DNA of 16,370 bases from Pavlovales sp. CCMP2436 (taxonomy: Eukaryota > Haptophyta > Pavlovophyceae > Pavlovales): contig MU631363.1 of the NCBI GenBank assembly GCA_026770615.1, positions 16,424 through 32,793 of the forward strand. Direction: 5' to 3'. Positions 6,490 to 14,074 of this stretch are shown here, piece after piece (positions within the stretch are counted from its first letter, which is position 1; every line of letters begins with the position of its first letter). A program made the position numbers and the translations under genes. Below the pieces are notes generated by a model. The model had not been told where the DNA came from and searched no databases. It worked only from the letters and a program-made list of their open reading frames with translations.

Positions 6490-7675
6490 CCAGGCGCAGA
6501 CAGACGCGGCCCGAGTGGAACACGCTCTGGGCTGCAAGCAGAGGCGCGAGGCGCTGAAGCTAGGTAAGCCGCTGGGGAGGCAACCCCAGCACGCCAACGC
6601 TATGGCGCGCCAGGCGATCACCCACGGCGAGACCGACGGCGAGGAGTTGTACGGCTTCGGCTACTGCGCGATTGCGGTGCAGGAGAGGCCGCAGCGCGAC
6701 TGGATGGGCATCAAGCTGGTGTCCAAACAGCTCGCGCCCGCTCTGCTCGAGCCGCTGTGGTTGAAGGAGCTCAACAGCTTCCAGCTTGATAACTCCGACC
6801 TCGCTGGCGAGGCCAAGTGGATCACGGACGAGATCGTGCTGCTGTCGGACTTCCAGCTGGCGCCCGGCAGCCACGATGCGACAGCTCTCTTGCAGACTGT
6901 AGACAGCTTGCTAGACAACTGTGAGCGCGCCGCGGCGCGCAACGAGAACATCGTGCAGGCGATGGACGCCCCACGGAGACTTCAAGACAAGCAGGCGAAC
7001 AACGCGCTCTTCCCAACAAGGTTTCCGGACAAGATAGGCAACGTCTCGCTCTCGTTATCAACAAGAGCGGAGAACAAGATCTCTTCAGCGGAGGTCTACG
7101 CGCTGGACCCGCGGGTCGCCGATGGCTCATCACGGCTAGTGGTGGACATCGGGAGCAAGGTGAACGGGGGCGTAGCATACGTCAACGCCGCCTCGGGCTT
7201 TGAACTGGACGCATTCCTCTCGGAGGACCAGGAGACAGAGCAGTCGCCCATGTTGGGCGCATCGATCGAGCTAGGGGACGTGCCGTTCCCGATGCCTCGG
7301 TTGCCGTTGCCCAGTTTGGCACCGGCACAGTCTGGGGGCAAGCGTGCCCTCACGCCGCCGCCGCTGCCGCCGCCAATGCTACCCTCGCCGCCGCCACGCT
7401 TGTCGGAGGCGAGTATGAAGCGTGCGAAGTTCTGGGCGGATGAGCCAGGGTTTCTCGTTGAGATCCTGGCCGAGCGCCGCTGCTCGGGTTTTTGCTTGAT
7501 TGCAGGACCCAGCTCCTGGTTGCAAGACCGCTTCCAGGAGAAGAAGCTCGAGCCGCCTGACCAGTGGGTACTGTACGCGGACAAGCGCATCAGTCTTGAT
7601 GGCGCTCTCGCACGGCTGGTCAAGCCTAAGGTACAGAGGATTCTGAACCTGATGGGGACTCGGGCAACGACCTAG
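6389..7675 (+). CDS. Unidentified pol-proximal region between gag and protease
   Basis: This frame is +1 relative to gag and overlaps its 3' end (6389-6489). It runs to TAG at 7673-7675. If entered at the gag stop (GCC TAG C context), it would add about 395 residues. It contains an acidic/hydrophobic helical part (about 6650-7000), a stretch reading LVVDIGSKVNGG near 7138, a Pro-rich linker (PPPLPPPMLPSPPP, near 7350-7395), and a compact C-terminal part rich in Trp, Lys and Leu (7420-7630). I recognise no domain. Copia elements usually have the protease soon after the CCHC knuckle, so about 1.5 kb here is unusual. It could be a capsid extension, an acquired domain, or an additional ORF. DIGS resembles a protease signature, but the real DSGAS motif lies downstream. 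Confidence 0.55.
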   Translation: MDVGAQSPSSPCTQGEMGVSAAAVSVTTWGSAPSQAQTDAARVEHALGCKQRREALKLGKPLGRQPQHANAMARQAITHGETDGEELYGFGYCAIAVQERPQRDWMGIKLVSKQLAPALLEPLWLKELNSFQLDNSDLAGEAKWITDEIVLLSDFQLAPGSHDATALLQTVDSLLDNCERAAARNENIVQAMDAPRRLQDKQANNALFPTRFPDKIGNVSLSLSTRAENKISSAEVYALDPRVADGSSRLVVDIGSKVNGGVAYVNAASGFELDAFLSEDQETEQSPMLGASIELGDVPFPMPRLPLPSLAPAQSGGKRALTPPPLPPPMLPSPPPRLSEASMKRAKFWADEPGFLVEILAERRCSGFCLIAGPSSWLQDRFQEKKLEPPDQWVLYADKRISLDGALARLVKPKVQRILNLMGTRATT

Positions 7676-8544
7676 AGACGGGCGCTGCGGCGCTCAAGAT
7701 CCTCATTAAGGCCTTGGGCCGCAGGCACGACAAGGCCGTCCTAATCGACCTGGATTTCTCGGTGGCAGCCGCCGAGAAGGCCACGGGCTCGATCAAAGAG
7801 ATTTGCTGCGCCGCTTTCGCCACGGAGAACTCGGATGAGGAAGATATCAGCATGATCCCGCCGACCGATGAGGCTGAAGGGCGAGAGCTACGACTTGTGA
7901 TCGAACAGTCGCGCATGTTCCAGGCATAAGCCCGTCGTGCGGAAGGCGTACCCAAGCTAGGCTACGTCCGCATGATCATGGACTCGGGGGCAAGTGTGCC
8001 GCTAGCAGACCCGAGCGTACTTCACAACCTCACTGATATGAGGGAACACGTTCACTGGGGTGACCGCCGATTGGTTGCCGTGCTGCTGAAGGGAACGCTG
8101 ATCATGGACGTGATCTGTGAGAAGACGGGCGACCGCCAAATCGTCCGGATGGTGTGCTGGGCAGTACAGGGGGTACACGAACCTCTCCTGTCGGTGCGCA
8201 CATTCACCGAGTCGGACATCACGAGCACCTTCGCCAAGAACTTCGCTACGATTGATTTCTCGCAGCTCGGCGGCAAGGTGCTCCACATGGATGGCTCACG
8301 CATGTGGGCCAAGGTCTACCGCCCGGGAGACGACCTTCCGCCGGAGGTGGGGCCCCTAATCTCGTCCCCCTTAGCTAAGGGGGGCAACGTGATCGCCAAC
8401 TCTGCCGCAGCACAGCCGCAGGGGGGGCGCGGAGGGCACCACGGCCGCGGCCGGGGAGGGCGCGGAGCGCGGGCGGAATCACAGCCCGTCTTCCAGCGCT
8501 TGGGACCAAGGCCTCCGATCGAGACTCGCCACCCAAACGTCTAA
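7630..8544 (+). pseudogene. Copia aspartic protease region, with stop
   Basis: The frame is that of gag (frame 1) and becomes open after TAA 7627-7629. It reads GTEDSEPDGDSGNDLE and then a hydrophobic patch (KAVLIDLDFSVAAAEK). An in-frame TAA at 7927-7929 interrupts it, and it resumes as ARRAEGVPKLGYVRMIMDSGAS. The retropepsin catalytic motif D-S-G-A-S starts at 7981. The region after it (hydrophobic strands, LSVRTFTESDI) fits the body of a copia protease that cleaves the gag-pol polyprotein. It ends in a Gly/Arg-rich tract (8415-8480) and TAA 8542-8544. The frame change from the preceding ORF near 7630 is probably an indel. Confidence 0.8.
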
Positions 8545-8546
8545 GC

Positions 8547-9230
8547 CCGGCGTCGCCCAAGGAGACGGCGGACCAACTCCGACGCAAGCTTGCGTCCAGC
8601 AAGGAGTGGTTGGCTTTCTGGGCAACGCGTACGGGCATCAGCAACAAGATACTGCTGCAGTGCACACTGATAAGTGATGCCGTCCTAGACATGGACCATA
8701 GTTTACCCCAGAGGGCTAATCTATCGACACTAATTGACGCACGTATGCGAAAGACAGTGTTTACTGACCCGATGCCACGGGCAGTACTGTCTGGGCAGGT
8801 GACACATGTAGATATCCTTACGATATCTAAGGTCAACCTTTCAGTAGGTACCGACGGGAGTTCCCTCGGTATGCGTTACGGACTGGTTTGTCTGGACGAC
8901 ACATCCAACCGAGGTTGGGTGTATTTTGGCAAGCACATGCAAAGAATCGCTCGTCTAATGAGACTGTGCTTCCTCGAGCTGGGCACGCACGCCAACTTTG
9001 GCTCCCATCTTCTTCTAGGTCCTGGATTCGGACAGAGGAGAGTGCACACATATGGCGGATCCAACCTCAACGCCAAGGACGTCGAGGACCTCCTGCTAGA
9101 GTTTGGGCTCAGCGCGAACGTGACGTCAGCGCACGACACGCCACAGTCCAACGGCAAGGTGGAGAGATACATAGAGACGCTCGGAGCTGACACCAGAGCG
9201 CTCCTTGCGATGGCCAAGGTTTACACGTGA
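8547..9230 (+). pseudogene. Copia integrase catalytic core, mutated
   Basis: This is read in frame 3. The sequence leads from a Lys/Arg-rich N-terminal helix (KETADQLRRKLASSKEWL) to the RNase-H-like core. The first catalytic Asp is in THVDI (8811). LVCLDDTSNRGWVYF matches the following strand motif. The Glu is in TPQSNGKVERYIETL (9162). Where the second Asp of the DD35E triad belongs (normally DNGGEF or DGGSEF), the element has HTYGGSNL with Tyr at 9051, 36 residues before the Glu. Catalysis would be lost. Around 8930-8985 another frame reads more typically, so a small double frameshift is possible. It ends at TGA 9228-9230. Confidence 0.8.
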
Positions 9231-9543
9231 TAACGTCAAGGTCTGGGTACCACCGCATGAGATATTCTTCAATAGAAAACCAACCGCGAAACACCTGACC
9301 GTGTTCGGAGCTCCCTGCAGGATGCTCCTCATCGGTCTGGCTCGCAAGAAGAGCGGCAAACTCGGACTTCAGATGGAGCGAGGGATCGTTCTCGGCTACG
9401 GAGGTGACGGCGTGCAATATGGAGATTCCATGCGCCTCATCCTAGGCTACATCGTGCTTTTGAAAGACGGCACCGTGAACTTCTTGAGACACGTCGAGAT
9501 CGACGAGCGAGATCTGATCGCGGTGGGGATCCACACCTCTTGA
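9205..9543 (+). pseudogene. Copia integrase C-terminal region
   Basis: In frame 1, PHEIFFNRKPTAKHLTVFGA matches the family motif PyExxxxxKPxxxHLRVFGC that follows the integrase core. A segment ending GIVLGYGG (family: GIFLGY) and RHVEIDERDL (family: RDVxFDE) follow. The preceding core frame ends at 9230 with LLAMAK, almost abutting this segment. The 25-30 residues normally between them (WxEAxxTAxYxxNR type) are missing, so a deletion of about 80-90 bp with a frame change is likely. Stop TGA 9541-9543. Confidence 0.75.
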
Positions 9544-9985
9544 CGAGTGGAACAGAGCGACCAGATGGTCGAAGTTTAGGAGAACACCAGAGTGTTACCA
9601 TCCAGCAAGCAAGTCAAAAATTCGACTCGGACGATCGCAGCGACAGACGACGCCCCGGCCAACGCCGACAATTTGCCAGACCTCATCCTGGGTGATGATT
9701 CGGGAACGATCGGACTACGAGCCGGACAGTCGCGTTGTTCCTCCGACGAGCTGCGCAAGAACGCTGAAGACGATGGTGGATCCGGATCTGATCGAAGACA
9801 ACCCGATCCAAGCCCTGCCCAAATGGTATGACCCGCTGCGGCGGGACAGGGCTGCTAGGAGCAAGACCAGGCCTCCCGAGATCGCTCAAGCCCGTGTGGA
9901 TTTCGGCATCACACATAAGGGAGTGCCGGTCACCATCCATCGACACTACCGACAGGCGAAAGCATTGCCGCAAGCGGACGAGTGA
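9544..9985 (+). pseudogene. Integrase-RT linker of the copia polyprotein
   Basis: Copia elements have a variable, poorly conserved linker here. Frame 2 from about 9692 (MIRERSDYEPDSR) runs into the reverse transcriptase without a shift, apart from TGA 9983-9985. Frame 1 over 9592-9690 reads acidic and serine-rich and may be the intended frame there, so one more indel is probable around 9690. There are no motifs to recognise. Confidence 0.5.
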
Positions 9986-11020
9986 ACAAAGGCGATGGAG
10001 TCCAACCTGGTCGCACATCGAGACCTCAACACCTTCTGCGAAAAGGTGGTGAAGGCTGGTTCAAGAGTACTACCATCACAGTGGGTCTACGAGGCCAAAT
10101 CGGACAAGACGGGTGAGGTCACCCGTTGGAAAGCTCGCATAGTGGTGATGGGTAACTTCCAGAAGGAAGGCATTGACTACACAGAAGTGTTTTCACCCAC
10201 CATCAGGAGCGAGCAAGTCTGGCTATGTCTAGCTATTGGTGCTAAGGTCGGCGGCAATCGTCGTCGCAACCTGAGGCACGCGGAGCTCAAGATCTTCTGG
10301 TAGTGAGATGTCTCAGACGCTTATCTGACATCTACTCTCGATGAGGGAGACCGACCGCTATTCGCTCCACCTGCAGGGTATGAGGCGAAGAAGAGAGCCC
10401 CGCCTGGGCACATTGTCGTGGCTGAGGCCATCAAAGCTCAGATGGGACTGAAGCAATCGGGCCGCGTATGGTACCGACACCACCAAGCACGCTTGCTTGG
10501 ACGTGGATTCGTGCCCTGTGAGGGCGCGCCGTGCATCTTCATCAAGATCGCACCGTGTAGAGGAGTCATCATCGCGGGGAACTTCGTGGATGATCTACTC
10601 CTGCTCAACCTGACGGGCAACCCCAAGGCTATCGAAGAGCTCGCAGCAAACCTCGCTAAGCACTACACCTTGAAGGTGCAGGACGAGCTCGGGAAGTTCA
10701 TGGGTGCGCATTTCGAGTATACCCCAGAGGGCATGTACATGCACCTTGAGTCCTACCTCAGGGGCATCATCGCCAGATTCGGCATGAGCGACTGCAAGCC
10801 GGCACGCACGCCGGAGGCGGAGATTGACAACTCTACCGTCCTGGATGAGCAGCTGCTCAACCGCAAGGACATCAAGACGTACCAGGAGATCATCGGCGCC
10901 ATCATGTTTGCCATGACGACGTGCCGTCCTGACCTGGCTCACGCAATGAATTCGCTAGCTAGGCGAATGAGCACACCCAGGGTGCGTGACATACTCGCGG
11001 CCAAGCGCGTGCTGAGGTAA
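9986..11020 (+). pseudogene. Copia reverse transcriptase with four in-frame stops
   Basis: All of this is in frame 2. It reads TKAMESNLVAHRDLNTF (the conserved start is W-xx-AM-xxE), then WVYEAKSD...GEVTRWKARIVVMGNFQ and IDYTEVFSPT. Motif A is DVSDAYL (Asp codon 10307), followed by MGLKQSGRVWY and the catalytic FVDD (10583-10594; family YVDD). The finger/thumb region RRMSTPRV and KRVLR comes next. Stops interrupt it: TGA 9983 where Trp is conserved, adjacent TAG and TGA at 10301-10306 just before motif A, and TAA 11018 where a Tyr is usual (RVLR-Y-LRGT). It would synthesise cDNA inside the particle. Catalytic residues remain, but full-length protein cannot be made without readthrough. Confidence 0.92.
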
Positions 11021-11560
11021 CTCAGGGGCACCCAGCGACTAGGCCTCCTATTCCACTTCGAAGCGGATAGCGAGCACTCCGGCATCTCGGCGTTCGCGGA
11101 CGCTGATTGGGCCAACGACAAAGAGGAGCGACGCTCCACCACAGGGTACATCGTTATGTACAACGGTCCACCCATCGCATGGCACTCGAGCCTGCAGTCG
11201 GTCATCGCACTCTCGACTTGCGAGTCAGAGTACATTGCCCTCAGCGAGTGCTGCTGCGAGCTGGCTTATCTGCGTGAGCTGGTGGCCTTCCTCCATCAGT
11301 CAGAGGATGAGCCAACGCCGGTCTACGAGGATAAGCAGGGCACCATTGACCTGGTCAAGAACCCGGTCCACCACAAGAGGTCGAATTACATCGACGTCAA
11401 GTTCCACTACATCCGAGTGGCGCACGGAAAGGGCATGATTCAGGTCCTGAAGGTCCACACCGACCTAAACCGTGCAGACATCATGACGAAGGCGATGACG
11501 GCGACGATATTCCATCGGCACGTCGACGCCATCATGATCCAAGACGATGCCCTTCCCTAG
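11021..11560 (+). pseudogene. Copia RNase H domain and polyprotein C-terminus
   Basis: This is continuous in frame 2 with the reverse transcriptase after TAA 11018. It shows FADADW (first Asp 11099), RRSTTGYIV, PIAWHSSLQS, ALSTCESEYIALSE (Glu 11222/11228), VYEDKQGTIDL, NPVHHKRSNYIDVKFHYIR and ADIMTKAM. This is the full set of Ty1/copia RNase H hallmarks in order. RNase H removes the RNA strand during cDNA synthesis. It ends TAG at 11558-11560. This domain shows no internal damage. Confidence 0.93.
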
Positions 11561-11643
11561 CAGTCTATCAGGGGTAGAGCGACATCACGACGTTAGGTCT
11601 ATGACGCGAGTCTAGACGAAGGACATCGTGTGTCGCGGGGGGG
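11561..11643 (+). other. Polypurine tract and 3' untranslated spacer of the copia element
   Basis: An 83-base spacer lies between the pol stop and the 3' LTR. Seven G (11637-11643), preceded by CGC, abut the LTR TG. This is the position of the plus-strand primer, here a pure G tract rather than a mixed purine run. Confidence 0.7.
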
Positions 11644-12065
11644 TGTTAGCATTCGTACGCGCACAAATACGGATGTATGAGTGCTCAAGGGCATCCACTG
11701 ATGAGTGCCCGTTGGCACTCACAGGGGATTTTACTGGATAGTTATCCTTTCCCTCATTGCGACGATACACTACCGGTCGGCGGCATACGTCGGCGGGATT
11801 AGGGAATGCCCTTAATCCAACGGTCGAAGAGGACTCGAAGAGTCCAGAAATAGTGTGCTCCGGCAATACTGGAATTTTAGGCCAAAGCGGTCCTTAAACT
11901 CCGGTTACATTTAAGACACTTGTCTCTTGTTGAGACGCTCCATTGTGATCTAGAGATCCTGAGTAAGGCTGGCGCACGAGGTCCACGCTTGGACTAGTGT
12001 GTCCAACGGACAACCGTAACTGGCCCGTTGTGACTTCTCCTAGCCGAGGAGAGATAATCCTATCA
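11644..12065 (+). repeat. 3' LTR, 422 bp
   Basis: It begins TGTTAGCATT and ends CCTATCA. It carries about 19 bases (near 11847-11865) absent from the 5' LTR and lacks about 6 bases near 11668. Differences cluster in the first half. Confidence 0.95.
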
Positions 12066-12070
12066 CTTAA
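12066..12070. repeat. Target site duplication, right (CTTAA)
   Basis: This is the second copy of the 5-bp CTTAA flanking the copia element; see 4583-4587. Confidence 0.9.
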
Positions 12071-12403
12071 TCCTACCCTTCCGGTGAAGGAGTCCGGTCG
12101 AGATATCGTGTGCGTCGCCATTCATTTGGATTTTGCGGGTCTCAGGCGCGGGGCCAGTTCCTTGCAGAGAGAGCAGTGGAGGTCGTGGCGGTGCTTCTCC
12201 GTTGACGAGCACTCGTGGTATAGGTGACGCGTTGTGTCTTGTGAGTTGGGTGCTTTGCATAGGGGGCAGCTGAGGCCCATTGTTTCGGACTTTCCGTCAA
12301 TGGTAATTGTAGTGGTAGCCATTGCCGGAAATTCTGCTGCCCACTCGGCATTGTGGAGGTATGATTCGAGTAACAATCTGGCCTTACAGTAATGCAAAAA
12401 AGA
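12071..12403 (-). pseudogene. N-terminal part of the split ORF, LINE-like Cys/His finger
   Basis: The minus-strand frame is open from a TAA at 12404-12406 and has no ATG at its start, so it is a fragment. It reads KARLLLESYLHNAEW, then a finger CPLC-x10-H-x4-C (DTTRHLYHEC) and a second CSLC pair. A cysteine finger of this C-x2-C...H-x4-C shape, after a helix with Leu and His, is typical of the region behind the reverse transcriptase in LINE-type retrotransposons (established pattern; assignment is inference). TGA at 12122-12124 interrupts; the same frame resumes MATHTISRPDSFTGR and crosses the CTTAA site in register into 4587-3938. No reverse transcriptase catalytic part is visible. Confidence 0.6.
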
Positions 12404-12458
12404 TTATTTTTCTGAGTGAGTTTTAAATTACAGTTACACTTGTAGACGCCCACCCACG

Positions 12459-12959
12459 ATGAGAGAAGGCGACAATGATGTCGTCTTGCGGGTACCCAGC
12501 CTCAGTGCTCACGAGAGTGGTATCGAGTTCACTCGCATCATGCTCTCCGACGCTAGCTTGGAAGCGGACGGGCAGGACCACGCGTCGGTCGTAATGTTCC
12601 ACTGCGCGGCGATGGCGTTCAAGGCGCACCTCGCACGGATTCGCTATTCGGTCTTCCTCGCGCCAATCGACGTGTTCTACACCTCTATCGTGCTGGAGCA
12701 GCAGGGCTCGTGCGCAACCGATACAGAGCACATCAAGCACTCTCGGTTGGTGGCGCGATCATCGGAAGGGTTCATGTCGGACGTGGTTATTGTGATCAGC
12801 AGCGCAAACGGGCACTTCACACTAACGATCGCCATTCGCGCATCTCGTAACCTCTACCTGCTAGACTCTTTCACCGGGTCAAGGCATTCAAAGCTTGTGA
12901 GTGGCGCGCTGACGCGCATCCTCACCATCGCGTTTGATGGCGCGGCGCCATCCGAGTAG
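12459..12959 (+). CDS. Hypothetical protein, 166 aa, possible Ulp1-like protease fragment
   Basis: ATG 12459, TAG 12957-12959, GC-rich coding-like codons. The C-terminal half reads SDVVIVISSANGHFTLTIAI and then LYLLDSFTGSRHSK. This has the pattern of the Ulp1/SENP (C48) catalytic strand pair, hydrophobic-His-(W/F)-x-L followed by x-x-L-x-D-S. The Gln and Cys of the triad would lie further downstream but the ORF stops first, so it is either truncated, lacks a further exon, or is not a protease. Ulp1 domains are encoded by several DNA transposons (KDZ, some MULEs), which would fit the surroundings. TTGTAG at 12440-12445 could be a splice acceptor. An AATAAA lies 13 bases after the stop. Confidence 0.5.
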   Translation: MREGDNDVVLRVPSLSAHESGIEFTRIMLSDASLEADGQDHASVVMFHCAAMAFKAHLARIRYSVFLAPIDVFYTSIVLEQQGSCATDTEHIKHSRLVARSSEGFMSDVVIVISSANGHFTLTIAIRASRNLYLLDSFTGSRHSKLVSGALTRILTIAFDGAAPSE

Positions 12960-12971
12960 CTGGACGCGGGC

Positions 12972-12977
12972 AATAAA
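12972..12977 (+). terminator. Polyadenylation signal AATAAA
   Basis: A canonical hexamer lies 13 bases downstream of the 12957-12959 stop; another AATAAA follows at about 13037. This supports a plus-strand transcript ending here. Confidence 0.45.
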
Positions 12978-13560
12978 ATTTGATAGTATCATTTAGTTAA
13001 TTGTGCTTATCTGATAGATGGTATTCTAATTATCACAAATAAACTGTGTAAACGCTTTAGACTTTAAAACATGTAAAAATTATTAATATAGGGGGTTTCT
13101 AACTGGCGGTGTGACAATTATTATGTTCCTGTGAGCTGATCTTAGTGCTGCGAATCAACTAACATATGAAATATGTATATATAGTTACGTACCAGCGCTT
13201 AGACCAGCACAACATTCAGAACAGTCAGACGCCAGCTTGAATTCCTATCATAAATATATAAAAGCAAAATAAATTGAGAAATATGTGTATATAGTTACGT
13301 ACCAGCGCTTAGACCAGCACAACATTCAGAACAGTCAGACGCCAGCTTGAATCCCTATCATAAATATATAAAATCAAAATAAATTTGAGCGTTAAGCCTT
13401 TAACTATTACGCATATATTCGCAGAATTCGAATATACAATAAAGCTTAACATTTTATATGCAACGGCTGAACAATGCTATGCGGTTTTTGAGTTAATTCA
13501 GATCCACAATAAGTTTTTTATCAGCGCGACAGCACCTTCCAAAGACAATAAATATCGCAT
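12978..13560. other. AT-rich island without a supported gene
   Basis: Base composition changes abruptly from GC-rich to AT-rich after the 12459-12959 gene and back at about 13565. It contains a 110-bp tandem duplication. The plus frame 13385-13576 is open for 63 codons with AT-rich but protein-like content (for example IFAEFEYTIKLNILY); it has no ATG and no recognised homology. It could be a decayed fragment of organelle, viral or element origin. Confidence 0.5.
13168..13388. repeat. 110-bp tandem duplication
   Basis: Copy 1 is 13168-13277 and copy 2 13278-13388. They differ at about three positions plus one added T, so about 96 percent identity. Each carries TAGTTACGTACCAGCGCTTA and an AT-rich tail with TATATAAAA. 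Confidence 0.9.
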
Positions 13561-13561
13561 T

Positions 13562-13942
13562 TCAATTATTGGCTAGCCGATCTGGATCGATGGCGGATCG
13601 AGGTGCAAAAGGCTCATTTTCGTGCATTCCTCTTTGGGCCAAGCTGAACTGTCCGTTTGCGAGGCCCTTCTTGGCCGCCTTCCTGTAGAGCTTCGCCGCT
13701 TTCTTCTCGTCGTGCGGCGTGCCCTTTCCAATCATGTAGCAACTGCCGAGGGCGCACTGCGCGTGTGCAAAGCCCCGATCGGCCGCCTGCGTGTAGAGCC
13801 GCAGCGCCTCGGCCTGGTCCTGCACCACGCCGTTGCCATCCTCGTAGCGGATGGCGAGGTTGGTCTGCGCACGGGCATCTCCCTCCGCTGCTCTTTCGAT
13901 GATCAGCTTGAGCTGCTTTGCCTCGGCGGCCGCGCCCGCCAT
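13562..13942 (-). CDS. Sel1-repeat protein, 3'-truncated
   Basis: The start is taken at ATG 13942 (MAGAAAEAKQLKLIIERAAEG), where Sel1 similarity begins; the same frame extends to an ATG at 14074, but that part reads Arg/Gly-rich. Repeats: residues about 8-45 (GDARAQTNLAIRYEDG), 46-80 (LYTQAADRGFAHAQCALGSCY) and 81-110 (AAKLYRKAAKKGLANGQFSLAQ). After this, homology to the 1368-2204 locus stops and a non-homologous tail of about 20 residues leads to TGA 13562-13564. There is no MYND finger. Residues 35-105 align well with the first repeats of the other locus, so the two are paralogues. It is probably a truncated family member or pseudogene bordering the AT-rich island. GC-rich codons match the host-gene style. 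Confidence 0.65.
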   Translation of the reverse strand: MAGAAAEAKQLKLIIERAAEGDARAQTNLAIRYEDGNGVVQDQAEALRLYTQAADRGFAHAQCALGSCYMIGKGTPHDEKKAAKLYRKAAKKGLANGQFSLAQRGMHENEPFAPRSAIDPDRLANN

Positions 13943-14074
13943 CTGCGCCCCTCGCCCCGAGCTGACGGGGGGGTCGGTGAACAAGTGTCCAGGGTGGGAG
14001 TGGAGCGCTCCGCCCCCTCTCGCCTCCGTCCTCGAGCGCTGGCCGCTGTACTGGTCCCGGTCTCGTTCAGGCAT

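Larger units (their letters stand above)
4588..12065 (+). mobile_element. Degenerate Ty1/copia LTR retrotransposon, 7,478 bp
   Basis: Two LTRs with TG...CA ends enclose gag (CCHC knuckle), protease (DSGAS), integrase (HVD...NGKVER), reverse transcriptase (DVSDAYL, FVDD) and RNase H (ADADW, CESEYIAL), all on the plus strand. Integrase upstream of reverse transcriptase defines Ty1/copia (Pseudoviridae-like). The insertion is flanked by CTTAA. The coding region changes frame at about 6490, 7630, 8540, 9230 and 9550-9690. It carries in-frame stops at 7927, 9983, 10301, 10304 and 11018. The LTRs differ by about a dozen substitutions and two indels, so the copy is not recent and is almost certainly not autonomous now. 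The element sits inside an older minus-strand ORF. Confidence 0.97.

Noticed and set aside
7927..11020. Altered genetic code (TGA as Trp, TAG/TAA as Gln) to explain the pol stops
   Set aside because: Both Sel1 frames end at TGA just where their homology or domain ends. One TAA stands at a Tyr rather than a Gln position. Frameshifts and a catalytic substitution show general decay.
11894..12121. 75-codon minus-strand ORF spanning the 3' LTR end
   Set aside because: It is a chimera of the split host ORF (12071-12121) and antisense LTR sequence.
1368..13942. One Sel1/MYND gene split by the intervening 11 kb
   Set aside because: The two loci overlap by about two repeats with clearly different sequence, so they are paralogues rather than halves of one gene.
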